A DNA stretch of 64,000 bases, taken from NCBI RefSeq assembly GCF_003672135.1, contig NC_039510.1, positions 11,718,001-11,782,000 of the forward strand, in the 5' to 3' direction. Made by a program: the position numbers and the translations under genes. Positions 26,801 through 38,246 of the stretch are shown one piece after another. This DNA comes from Ooceraea biroi. Lineage: Eukaryota; Arthropoda; Insecta; Hymenoptera; Formicidae. Position 1 is the stretch's first letter. Each line of letters begins with the position of its first letter. Below the pieces are notes generated by a model, which did not search any database, had not been told where the DNA came from, and saw only the letters and a program-made list of their open reading frames with translations.

Positions 26801-27491
26801 GTATCTAACATGTGAAATACCTGTAGAATAGTCTCAAAATTGAAAGTGAGGCCATTCCATAAGGTGAACTCGCCACTCGAGGCACCGGTAACGAGACGTC
26901 TTCCTTCTGGAGTCCAAGCCATACAAAAAATCGGACAACGCATTTTATTGGTGGCCGTTTTTACGAATCTCGTGGTAACCGCGTTTATCGGATTATCAAT
27001 GTAACTTGGCGGCGGAAGTAAGTCGGGATAATATATTACATCTGGTTGAAGCGCGCGACGATCCCTGTAGTCTCGTTGCCATACTCGATTCTATGGAAAT
27101 TCAAAAAGTTAGATACAATCTTGGAGAGCACCGTTTTGATAAGCCTAGATATAAAGTCGATGCTTACCTCTAAACTCTTGATGATGGCGGAATTATAATC
27201 AACCGTCTTTCGCATAACAGATTTTCTGAGCCTCTTCCCATCGAATTCATCTTGCAAAGTATCCTGCCCTCCAGCGACGACTTTCGGGGCGTGATAAGGT
27301 CGAAATGGCTTGAAGAAACCACGATTGCCCTCTCTATGATTAGCATATCGATGTGGATAGCTTCCCGATGTGTTTATGGTGGTAAGATTTGGCGGTGGTG
27401 CCGACAAGTTCGGAGTTCCAGGCGGCGGCACAGACATATTTGGTAAACTCACCGCTGGTGACTGATTTGCAAATTGAGCATTCGCAGACAT
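20819..27491 (-). CDS. WDR33: WDR33, CPSF subunit for mRNA 3'-end processing
   Basis: Eight exons on the minus strand (27168-27491, 26821-27090, 26381-26532, 23723-23820, 23081-23441, 22743-22954, 22304-22639, 20819-22212) join in frame to 1048 residues. WDR33 is a nuclear CPSF subunit that, with CPSF30, recognises the AAUAAA signal. The N-terminal part has the family's FDGKRLRKSVMRKTVDYN block, then WD40 repeats with near-invariant text such as GHGADVKCVHWHP, SGSKDNQQPVKLWDPKTG, ASRDHLLKLFDIRNL and GHILCSGSNDHTSKFW. The last exon encodes a low-complexity tail: acidic and RDDED-like first, then methionine/histidine/proline/glycine repeats (FGPN, PPPFG), and an arginine-glycine end. The start is the ATG at 27491; an upstream in-frame TTG is not a plausible start. 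Intron 3 is long (2560 bp). Upstream uORFs are described separately. Confidence 0.95.
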
Positions 27492-29614
27492 TATAAGAGA
27501 AGGTAAATGCAACTAAGTAACTTTAATTAATTTTGCTCCACTTAGATGGACAACACGGTCAAACATGCCTTATGTTAACAATAATACTACGATCTTGTAT
27601 TAAATCCATAGTGAATCCTGTGAAAAAACAAAAATTATATTTTCTGTTAGTATTCTGAGTAGATTTTATAATAATAATGTAATAACAAGAAATAGAAATT
27701 TTAACATTATAATAAAGATCCTGGTGGAGTAATTATATATTAAGCTAAGGAACAATCACACAACGAAATTTGATTCAAATTTATTTAGAAGATCAAACAC
27801 CATCATCGAAAAATTCTATTTCTCTTAATTATCATAATGTATGAAAAAATTATTTAACGATTCACTGAATTCTTCAATATAAATCTATCTAAAGATTGGC
27901 CACGACAATCAACCAGAAATAACGTTGTAGCTTATTGTAACATATAACTGTATGTTGTACTCTATTAATAATTTAAAGTTCTTCAACTTCTCTTGCTAAT
28001 AGCTTTCTCCACCTTGGCTTGTACACGTTATTCTCCAATATTTTCAAGCACTACATTCGTAAACATTACTTCCCGCATATAACTTCGACAGAAAAAAAAG
28101 GAATGATTTAAAGGTGCGAAATACGTACACGTCATGATGCTCCGTGACACACGTAGAACGACAGACGTGTACGATGTGTACGATGATGATTGTGAGCGTA
28201 CAATTTTGGAGTCTCAGTTCATTATAAGCTTAAAGTCAACAATCAGAATCGCCGTGAGGATTTGACAAACGTTCTGGAACTTCGTGTCGAGTTCTTCCTG
28301 CACACGATGCACTTGGCGAGAACGTACACAACCACCAGCTCAACCGCCACACGCGCTTTCCTGCGTTTCCTCGTGTCTCGCGATATTTCCCGAGTTTCGA
28401 CTGCGAATCGTATAGTACAATTTGTTCCAACGAGGCGGGATACTCGACAACGAATACGAAGGCAGATTTCAACCCGGTCTCTTTGAGGTACGGTTTAATT
28501 CACGACGTAACGGACAAACCGCGAGAACACCGTGTGCTCACTACGAACGCCATTACTCTCTCTTGGGCGATGACATCCGCTTAGCCGACGCCGCCACTTC
28601 CGCCGATGTGCATGCAATATGCATAGTAAGTTACCGCGTTACGGCGAATCACGCGAAAGAAACGTGGACATAATTATGTCTATTATTACTAGGAAAGGGA
28701 GATGCTGATTAGTTACTGCTCAAAATTACATGTTTTCCATGTTATTTAGGTGCGGTCTGTTTACAAAGTCATAAAACTGATTTCGATAAACGATGTGAAG
28801 TTTACAACTTTTGAATAACTACGTTTTAAAATCTTTTTTAAGAAAAATGCTTTTTTAGTTTTTACAAATTGAATGTTTTACGTAAATATAAAATTTATTG
28901 CCCTACTTAAAATATTCTAGAATGCGGTCCACTTGGGCTACAAATGCTTCAAAACACTTTCTATTCTTTTTTTTCAAATAAAAAGAAGAAAAGAAAGTGT
29001 TGTGCAGTATTTGGAACATCAATCAGACCGCAGCTAAAGTAATATTATTATAAAAATATAAAATAGAAGAAAAGAAATATGGGAATGAAGGAAAAGTATA
29101 AAAAGCGCAGATGCGAGGATCAAATTTAGTATATGATGTTCTCGCTAGAGTGTGCAAATTATATCCTTTCTCGCAAGTACTTTATTTATTCTCAGTAGTA
29201 TTTATAAAATACATGTGACCTCTCTCTCAAGCATCACGTAGTGGAGAAATGAAACTTTACCTAACCTAACCTATTATTCGCGGGTCTTAGTGTTAAACGG
29301 GCTTTCGCGACCGGCTACTCATGACCGGTAAATCTGAGTATAGAATTAACGTGATGATTTATTTTGGTATTTACATTCATCATACAACCTTAAGAGAAGT
29401 GTGTGCAGTTTGAGTAATGAATATAATATTTATTCTTATTGTTAATCTAATTAATTAATATTTAACCTCTTTTTAGGCTTGTTTTATGTAGCACATTTAT
29501 TAATCTTTGAAAGACAGATATTTTCTTTTGCCATATATTTTGTGATAAACAATATTATCCAAGAAGTATGAAAATTAAATGAAGAAGAACAAGAAAAGGA
29601 TATTACTGTAGACT
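27492..29614. other. Divergent promoter region between WDR33 and RBM48
   Basis: The two start codons lie 2.1 kb apart on opposite strands. An acceptor-like site at 27618 (minus strand, TTTTTTCACAG) suggests that the WDR33 coding exon extends upstream as 5' untranslated sequence from 27617. CpG-rich sequence at about 28140-28660 is the likely promoter core. A hairpin-like repeat at 28923-29032 lies on the RBM48 side. No additional gene was recognised. Confidence 0.5.
28923..29032. repeat. Imperfect long hairpin, MITE-like
   Basis: The ends TGCGGTC (28923-28929) and GACCGCA (29026-29032) are inverted copies. Inner arms also pair: AACACTTTCT at 28953-28962 with its complement at 28992-29001, and several shorter blocks between. 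The centre is a T-rich/A-rich pair. The structure suggests a short non-autonomous inverted-repeat element of about 110 bp, but no target duplication is clear. Confidence 0.55.
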
Positions 29615-31445
29615 ATGACAGAGGAAAAGTATACAATAATGCACATGCCGCATCATGTACAACAAAAATTGTGTCAAACTCGACCACCTTATAGACAAGG
29701 AAGAAAGTTGACATCAATCAAGGTAGCATCACGGAATTGTATCCTACTCTAAAACAAATTGTATTTGTGTTTTTCTTTATTAGAATTAATCTATTATTTA
29801 ATATTATATAATATTAAGCTAATGTTTAAGATTTTATATACATACATACACAAAATAAGGAATAATAATATCCATTTAAATTAACATTTACCATTTCTCT
29901 AGCTTTTCTTAGAAATATAATTGACTAATGTTAATCATTATTATCTAATAATTTAAATCATGAATAATCTTGTAAGCCATATTAGTAATTATACACAAAA
30001 AAAACATTTCCTTAACGTACTAGCTCTGTATAACAGGTTTACACAATTAATGATGAATCGCAACATTTGCTGATATGCGGGGTACCAAAATTACAACTAG
30101 GAAAAGAAGTAGAGAAACTTGTTCACCCTTACGGAGCTGTGAAAGTAATTCAGTTAGTAGACGAATATCCTTCTGAAGAATTTACGGAGACATATCACGT
30201 ACATTATGAACATATCCAGAGTGCAAGGTAAATAATCTTGTTCTAAAAAAAACTGCTATCTTTAACATATAATGAATTGCGGAAATTAGAAAATTCACTG
30301 AATTATTTTTCATGTAGAATAGCGAAACGTGTTATAGACAATAAAAATTTCTTTGGTGGCCTTCTACATATTTTTTACACGCCTGAGTTAGAAACTCTAG
30401 CAGAAACAGAAGCAAAGTTGATGCAACGCCGTAAGGATGTAGCAGTACAAATAAAAAGAAATCAGCAAGATTTGACGAACCCAGAAGTGGACAAATTTAT
30501 TCCAAAGTATGTTTAAGTATGTTCTGGATACTAAATCTGACATTAATTAATTATATATTAACAGCGTATTATATAGATACAATATAATGATGCAAGTGAT
30601 AATTAATTTAAAAGTTATGAATCCTATAAAAGAAAAATATCTCATGCCTCAAATATAAAATTACAGAGAACAGTATCATAGAAAAAAGAGGACACCTGCT
30701 TTACCTCTCACTGAAGAACGACTCAAGCATTGCTATCCTGGAGAAACACTAACGTCTATTTGCAATGGAATACCTAGGAGCATAGATCCACGTCCTGTGT
30801 CCGAACCCAGTTTACCAACCTGGAATAGTGACTGCAGTGTAGCATCCGGATCGAAATCATTGCCAGCACCGTATCAGCCAACTGAACCAGTGATACAATC
30901 AGCAGTCCAGCAGACAAATAGAAATGCAGAGTTGAACGAGCGGGAACGGAAGGGGAAAAATTATAAAGGACGGTACATCAACAGAGATGTAAAAGTTAAA
31001 ATTGTTTGGCCGCGACTTATAGATACCAGGAATATTCTGAAATCAAATACTGAGAAGACAACGAATGTTTTCCGCAACGTAAAAAAAGTGGAGAGTGGAA
31101 TTACAGTCAAGTTAGTGAAAAAACTAAACAACGAGAAGAAAATAATTATAAAAAATCCAAAGTACGTATCTCTGATACTTGTAATGTAAAATATTTCCAA
31201 ATATTCCTTATATTTTCATAAAATTTAAATTAATTGAAATATATGATAAAAAGATATTTAAAATCATCTTTTATCATGATTTCATCATGATTATTCAAAT
31301 TATATTAAAAATGCTACATCTAATCTTCTTCAAACATTTCTTTTTCAGTGTCACGCGATTAATACAATCCAGCGAAAGTCTTCAACATTCAATTCAGATG
31401 GCAAAATCTCAAGTTCGTTCAGCAATGGAGAAAACTGATGCTTAA
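29615..31445 (+). CDS. RBM48: RBM48, RNA-binding protein of the minor spliceosome pathway
   Basis: Five exons (29615-29722, 30037-30227, 30318-30506, 30667-31161, 31349-31445) join in frame to 359 residues. In other animals and plants RBM48 partners with ARMC7 and is needed for splicing U12-type introns. The N-terminus with HHVQQKLCQTRPPYRQGRK-like text and the RRM that follows (VYTINDESQHLLICGVP, then DEYPSEEFTETYHVHY and SARIAKRVIDNKNFFGGLLH, roughly residues 37-115) match the family closely. A basic, asparagine-rich C-terminal region without known domain follows; the C-terminus is variable in the family. The acceptor of exon 4 was chosen as ACAG before AGAACAG because it keeps the frame. 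It is divergent from WDR33 and converges on the CDCA3-like gene, with only 194 bases between the stops. Confidence 0.93.
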
Positions 31446-31639
31446 ATATTCATTAGTATGGTAGAAATCAGATTAAGTAGACATAGATAGGTCTATTATA
31501 CATTAATTTATTTATGTCAAACTAAGCATGTACATAAATGTATAATTGTATTTGCAACTGACAATGTAAAACAAGTTTAATTATTTCTAATCTATTCTTA
31601 TTGTTAATTAATTCAAATTATATAATATAAATGTGTAAT

Positions 31640-33430
31640 TTAAATGAAAATTGTACAATTTGGATCCCACTGAGTATCATTTCTAGCGTTTCCACTGTGT
31701 TTCTTGCATGGTGGAGTATTCTCTTGTTGTACCTTACTAGACAAAGCTTTATTCCTCAACAAGTGTTGTGGTGATTTTGTTGCTATTCTTTGCACTTGTT
31801 CATTGTTAGATCGATTGCCCAGAGGTGTTCGATTCTGAAAAAAGAATTGCTTATTAGTATTTGCAAATACACAATTTCTTACATTTGTATGTGCTGGTGT
31901 AAGACATCGTAAGTCACCTTGAACGTTTCAGTTCTATATTTGTTGCCAGGATTGAAAATATTTTCCTCGTTCGAAACTAGTTTAGCATCTGTTCCGATAT
32001 CCTTTTTTTTCTTTCCTGCGATCTCTTCTCTTTTATTTTCTCCTGTTTTTACTAATTTCGGTAAAGTGACACTAGTGTCATCAAATGTTATAATTATATC
32101 TTCCCTTGGACTCGCATGTGGCGGTAATGTCTCAACATTCTCTTTTTCTTCCTTACCTGACTTGCTTTCTTCCGACGAGGGATCCTGCCATACCTTAATC
32201 TTATCACTGTGACTTTGTAGATTTTGCTCGCAATAAGAATCCTCTGAGATATGCATCGTTTCAACATCCTGCTGGATGTCTTCGCAATCATCCTGCTTAT
32301 CTACGTTATCTTCCTCTTTATCAATTGCAATTGTCTGTTCGCTTGAGATTAACTTTTCCTCCGAGTCTTTAACTTTCAAATTCTTAATAACTGTAACCTC
32401 TGCCTCACTTTCAAAGACAGTTGTTGAATCGGAATCGGACTGAGGTGTCCTGACACTAATCTCCTTGTATAAGATTTTGGGGTTGTACACATCTGTATCG
32501 TAACTGCCTTTGCGAGTCAAATTTTCCTGCGATCGTGCTTTTAACTTCGCAATAGATTTTGGTATCAAAATCGGAGTTCTACTGAAATCTGCAGCTGGAG
32601 ATCTAGGATCTAATCCTAAAACATTGTAACGTTCCTTATCTATTGGTGTAAGCATTTTCGGATGTTTCTCGTCGTTAATATTTGGTGTTAAATAATGTTG
32701 CATCCCATCCTGTAAAAATATGTAATATGGAAAATTAATATAAATATAAACAAGATTTTCCTTCATGAAGCAAACATAAAAATGTGTTTGTAAAAATTAT
32801 AATTTATATTACAAAGAAAATATTTATGGTGAACATTAAGTAGCATCATTTAATACAGATATAGAATTTCAAAATTTTCCTATATTTCTATTTCATGCAG
32901 CATGTTGCATAGACAACAAATGCATGTAGCAACAAGTATAAGATATTAATATAAATTAATTATTAGATAACATACGGAGTCTGACGATTGACCACTATCC
33001 GTTAATTTTGGTAAACGTTTTTTTGGTGTCAATGGTTGCATCACTACATCCATATCAGTTTCCAGATACTGCTTTGTCTGTAAATACCTCGGAATTGCAC
33101 TAGGTACCTTATTGGTCATTGAACCCTCGGTGTTAATCTATACAATATTAAAATATATTATTTATATGCTTTTTTCAAAATACAAAATTATATGTAAATA
33201 ACACATAGAGCTTCTCCCTAGTCGAATTTTTATTAGGATTTTACCTCAAGAGGAGTTCTTGGAATTCCTGCCGAGGCAGAACGTGGATCAACTAGTACCC
33301 TTCTTTCAGACAATATTGGTGTACACATATTATCATTCGCATCCGCCTGTTGCTCAGTTGCCTCCACTTCATTGTCTTCTTTTCGAGTTCCACTGGTGTA
33401 AAACAGCAACTTGCTCGCGAAATTGCCCAT
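31640..33430 (-). CDS. CDCA3/Tome-1-like cell-cycle protein
   Basis: Four exons on the minus strand (33245-33430, 32976-33137, 31918-32709, 31640-31834) join in frame to 444 residues. Vertebrate CDCA3 (Tome-1) is an APC/C substrate linked to SCF-mediated degradation of the Wee1 kinase. The recognition rests on the repeated family motif DPRSxxxxIxRTP: residues 47-60 read VDPRSASAGIPRTP and residues 150-162 read DPRSPAADFSRTP. A KEN box (305-307, in a lysine/glutamate-rich stretch) fits a protein degraded by APC/C-Cdh1. The N-terminus MGNFASK fits an N-myristoylation signal. The middle is acidic and serine-rich and looks disordered; the end carries NRTPLGNRS. It is longer than human CDCA3 (268 residues). 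Orthology is an inference from short motifs, so the symbol is left open. Confidence 0.65.
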
Positions 33431-34728
33431 AATTTTTGCGTAGACTTTAGATAAAAAAAAAGTTAGTTTTTCTTTCAGAACAATTCATAAAAATAGGCAA
33501 AATTAAAGGAAAACGAGTGTCCAAAACGATTTTGGCAAATAATAAATATAAAAAATTCTCAATAATCACACATTAAAATTGTATTTCGTGCTACGTAGTA
33601 CGAAAGTCGGTGCGTAATTCTTTGTTCTCACATAACTAAATATATTAAATTTCTTTTTTCCGTTAATACGTTATTTTCTTTTCATATCACTTACCGTTTA
33701 ATTAGTATAAGCAACGTAAAAACTTCGTTTTCAAACGTGAAGCAACAAACTTAAAAGAATTGAAGAATTACACGTGCCCAACTCCAACTGACGAGAGTTA
33801 AATGACTTTTTCTTATTCCGCTAAAATGGCCTCTCAAACGTCCAACCTGGCACCGTCCTGCACTGTCCATTCCATGAGGTCAAATGGCTCAAACTTTAAA
33901 TCGCTGTTTACTTTCAAAAATCAAACTGAAACGCTCGAGCATTGCCAACTGAGAGGAATGTGAAATCAAGTACTGCCAACGTAACGCACATCTTTGTTAC
34001 TAATCATATTAAGAAATTGACTTGAAAATTCCATTGAGAAGTTGAGCGAGAGATTTAGCGAAGTCCGACCAAATTCTGTAGAATCTGGCGATCGATCATA
34101 TAAAATAAATCATATTTATATTATTTATTTAAATAATCAACAATCACGGCTCACGAATACGTAGATGTGATATCTATGATCCAATTGGTACAACGTCACG
34201 TGGCTTGAAGTATCGACTCGGAACGCAGCAACGCTAGAGATTTCTGCGTGACTCGTAATGGCCAATGAATCTTTCGCTTTAGTCGCAGTTCTACACATGC
34301 TGTAAGATGATTGGTTATCACATCGTACAGGTAACAGGTATCTGAAAATTTCCTTCGTTTAGAGGTTAAAAATAACATTTATACAAAACATGATAGCTAT
34401 TCAAAGTTTTCAGTAATTCCAATGATATATAAACTGTGATAATTGTATTAATGTAGATAATTTAAATATGAGAAAAATTAGTTTTGCTTGTTTTTGAACA
34501 TTGACATGAAAATTAATTAAAGACAAGATTTGCGCGTGCATGAAGTAAGTCAACGTTTTGTTCACAAAACAGATATAATTAAATTGAATATACAGGAAGA
34601 CAATATGTGCAATGCTATATTGCAGTATTTTTCTTGTGAAAAGTATATTTGTCACTGAAACAAAAGTGTAATTGTATTCACTGTATTTACAAGTGACTGA
34701 AATCTGTAAACAAAACCATCATTGCAAT
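33431..34728. other. Divergent region between CDCA3-like and zinc-finger genes
   Basis: 1.3 kb of AT-rich sequence between two opposite starts, likely containing both promoters and any non-coding first exons. No coding exon was recognised. The zinc-finger frame stays open 57 bases upstream of the chosen ATG, so an additional 5' coding exon cannot be excluded. Confidence 0.5.
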
Positions 34729-37700
34729 ATGCTGAAAAGATTTGAGTGTCCTCAATGCGGATCATGTTTCGACCGTGCTTCGCAACTGGATTATCATCAT
34801 CGCAGTATACACCTTCGAGAGAGATCTCAAGTATGCCAAATATGCAAAAAGGGTTTCTTTCGCAAGACAGACTTACGCACCCACTTGAACATTCATATGG
34901 GAACAAACTTTTATATTTGCGAATTCTGTGGAAGGCAGTTCAGTCATGTATCAAATCTTATAAGGCATTGTAGGATGCATACAGGTAATTAAATCAAATA
35001 TATATATATATATATACTTTAAAGATATAAAATAAATGTAACGAGCATAGATATTATTTTTCGCAATGTATGTCATCAATGTAAATATTAAGATTAAATT
35101 ATTCACACATACAAATGTAAATAGAACATAAGTGTTAAATATGATAACTAATGTATTTTCACTTGTATCGTTTATAGGACTGAAACCATATTCATGTTCA
35201 ATTTGCGATAAGCGCTTCACACAAATTTCCTCGTTAGTGAGACATAAACAAATGATACATGGAATACCAAAGGAAACTGTGCATCAATATTACGATCATA
35301 GTCTTATCAGTAATAAATCACAAACTAGTGATCACCTATTGAAGGAGAATAAGGTGACAATCCTTTATTATTATCAGCTTATTCATATTATTATTATTAG
35401 TATCACAGTACAAATTTTTAGTCTGTTAAAAGTGTTGCGACGAAGCAACAAACAAGTGCTAACAAACAATGCCATTGCAAATCTTCCGGGGAAAGTTCCG
35501 ATTGTATCTGTTCAAAAGCTCTCTTGCGACAATATGAAAACCATTATTCCGAGAGTATTATGCTACCAGAGTACAATAGCTGTAAAAAGGTGATTATTAT
35601 ATTATATATATGACACTTTTATAAGATACTTCTGGTCACATTTCGTTGCTTGTATTTTTCAGATAATAGATAATGGCACAGATAATGCTACAGAGAATGA
35701 ATTCTGTATGGAACAGAGATATCAGAGTATCACTACAGATCCAGATGTGCAGAAAAATGAGGCAGTTCCGGATCAGCATAATATTAATATGGATAATAAA
35801 ATGTGCTCATCCCTATCACAAACTGACGATTACATAGCGTCTAAAGAGGTAAGTACCTGATAATTTAAATTTAATCATAATATACAAATATTAATTCAAT
35901 TCAAAATTTATTCCAAGTTTGAAGAAAGTAATTTGGACTGTGAGAATACAAATCAATTTTCACAAGATTATTTTGCTGAAATTGAAGAAAGACTCGGATC
36001 TATTGATTTGGCCATGAACAAGACCGTTGTTTTAAATCCACCTCAAGATACAGTCAACAATCACGAACAGATACAGGCCAAAGACAATGTAATTTATTTA
36101 CATCAATTCGATAAAAACAATTTTATCTTTTTACCTCGAGATAGAGGGCCTAATGTTAATGCATTAGAAGCTGAAAACTATGAAAACTCTTGGAGGACGA
36201 GCGATCTGCACACACATATGATCCAAGAGGCTTGTAAAGAGGTTTCCACAAACGGTATCAGAACGTTAAATATGGACGCAAACTTGCAAACTTGTAATTC
36301 CGATGATGTTTCAGTAGATCAAAAGCTCTTGTACAGACAGCTATGCAAAGACGCGATTAGCGAAAATAAAAAATGCAATAAGCCACTGAATGATGACGTT
36401 ACTCAATTGTACATAGAACTTATCAATTCAGGAATGTTGAAATTTGATGAATCTCGATATTGTAATAACACAGATTCAGACGGCGTGAACCTTAATCACA
36501 CTATAAAATCTCAGCATTCTACAAATATTGCTAACAAAGATGCGATATGTACTCCCGTTACTATGCAAAATCAGGATAATCTGCTGCACGATGAAGATAA
36601 TCTAGATAGTTTTAATAATACAAATGACGTGATGTCAAATAATGAAAAGCCCATGTTACGATTAGTACAAACAGAAACCGGTGAACAATTTTATGAATTC
36701 ATGATAAGTAATTTGGTAGAAGACATGCAAAATATTTCGTGCGCCGAGGACTTGGAGAACGAAGTGGAGGAATCCATAAACACCTTTAGGCATTGTCAAA
36801 AACTGGACTCAAATTCGAAAGGGAGCAACGGGGAAAATGATCAGATGGAACATCAGGAAGTGTTGGAAAGCTTCGCTGGCATAAATAATGAATTCAATTA
36901 TACGCAATTCGATTTTCACGGGGAGGAAAAGAATTTCACCATTCTCTGTCACGACGAATCTGAACGTATCCAACAAGATTCAAGAAATAACATTTATGAT
37001 AATAACGTGCAAGAAAAAAATACGCAAAACTACAATACCGAGCATTTAGAATTACTGGAACACGAATCGCACGTGGATTTTGACAAGTACGTCGAAACGA
37101 ATCTCGAAGCCTTTGAAAGATTAAATTATGAAAATTGCAGTGAGAAATTTTTGGAATTCGTGGAAGTTGCCGATATTGGTATAGAGAACTCAGGATGCAA
37201 AGAACCGTCAATGGTGCGTTTGATCCAAAATGATGATGGCGAGCAGTTGCTGGAATTATTGCAAGATTCTCAAATTACGGGACAAGAATCGAATCAAGAT
37301 TTTACAGTACAAACTAACGATTTTGACAAAGACTGTTCAAACATTTTGCAAGATAATAATAAAACGGTAGACTATTCCAAAAGTAAATCAGACTTTTTCA
37401 CGTATGTCGAAAATAATATGTCATTAGAAGAGAATATAAATAGCAATCGCAGCATGGAGAATAACAATGAGTGCATAGAAAGTAGTAATAACACGTTTGA
37501 AAATATAGCAATTGGTGAGGGTACAAGTAACGAGAACTCTGCCAAAACATCGGAGGAAGCAAAAAAACCGAAGGCTACTTCGAAAAAGTTTCAATGCTCT
37601 GTGTGCAAGAAAGCGTTCTCGTCAGCTTATAACTATAAACAGCATATTGGCGTTCACTTTACCGATCAGCAGAAATTTCATTGCAAGGAGTGCGGGATAT

Positions 37701-38240
37701 CTTTTGCTTGGAAAACTACGTTCAACAAGCACATCGCTAACAATCATAGCTCAGACGGGCCGCAGAAATTTGTTTGTGAGATCTGCCCAAAGGTCTACAG
37801 TACCTTATCACAAGTTAATGTAAGTGTAAGGTCATATAAATTATTCATTTTACATAGACACGTGTATTTATATTATAAACGCAATATTTGTGCAGGAGCA
37901 CATAAAAAGGGACCATCTGAAGGAGCGCAACCATGTTTGTCTTCTCTGCGGCAAATCTTTCTTCAAGAAATCCGACTTGAAGACTCATAGTAGAACGCAC
38001 ACGGACGAGCGTCCCTACGTTTGTCGCGTGTGCGGCAAACGGTTTCATCATCAGAGCCACATCATCCGTCACGAGCGTACGCATTCAGGCGAGAGTCCAT
38101 TTGTCTGTGACGTTTGTCAGAAAACTTTTATGCAGCTCAGTTCCCTGAAAGCGCACAAGCAGAAGCATCAACAGGTTCAAGTGGATTTCCTGGATTACCA
38201 AATCGATGAAGACGACCCCACAGCATTGGTGACGCTATGA
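34729..38240 (+). CDS. Ten-finger C2H2 zinc-finger protein with long acidic linker
   Basis: Six exons (34729-34984, 35178-35353, 35422-35589, 35663-35848, 35918-37819, 37896-38240) join in frame to 1010 residues. It is a likely nuclear DNA-binding protein. Four C2H2 fingers lie at the N-terminus (starting FECPQCG, QVCQICK, YICEFCG, YSCSICD) and six at the C-terminus (FQCSVCK, FHCKECG, FVCEICP, HVCLLCG, YVCRVCG, FVCDVCQ). Linkers of the TGEKP type (HTGLKPY, HTDERPY, HSGESPF) join several fingers. Between the two arrays is a long linker of roughly 700 residues rich in Asn, Asp, Glu and Gln, encoded mainly by the 1902-bp exon 5, with degenerate internal repeats. Finger 7 is split by the last intron. 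I do not recognise a named orthologue. The start is the first ATG; an upstream exon is possible. Confidence 0.88.
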
Positions 38241-38246
38241 AATAAA
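38241..38246 (+). promoter_or_regulatory. Poly(A) signal directly after the zinc-finger stop codon
   Basis: AATAAA begins at the base right after the TGA at 38238-38240. If used, the 3' untranslated region would be only some 20-30 bases long. Whether it is the main signal cannot be told from sequence. Confidence 0.5.

Noticed and set aside
29260..29272. CCTAACCTAACCT, similar to the insect telomere repeat
   Set aside because: Only about two and a half units, and isolated. Similar short TTAGG words occur near 54277 and 54415. Too short to call an interstitial telomere tract.
34652..34906. 84-codon minus-strand frame
   Set aside because: Antisense shadow of the first zinc-finger exon.
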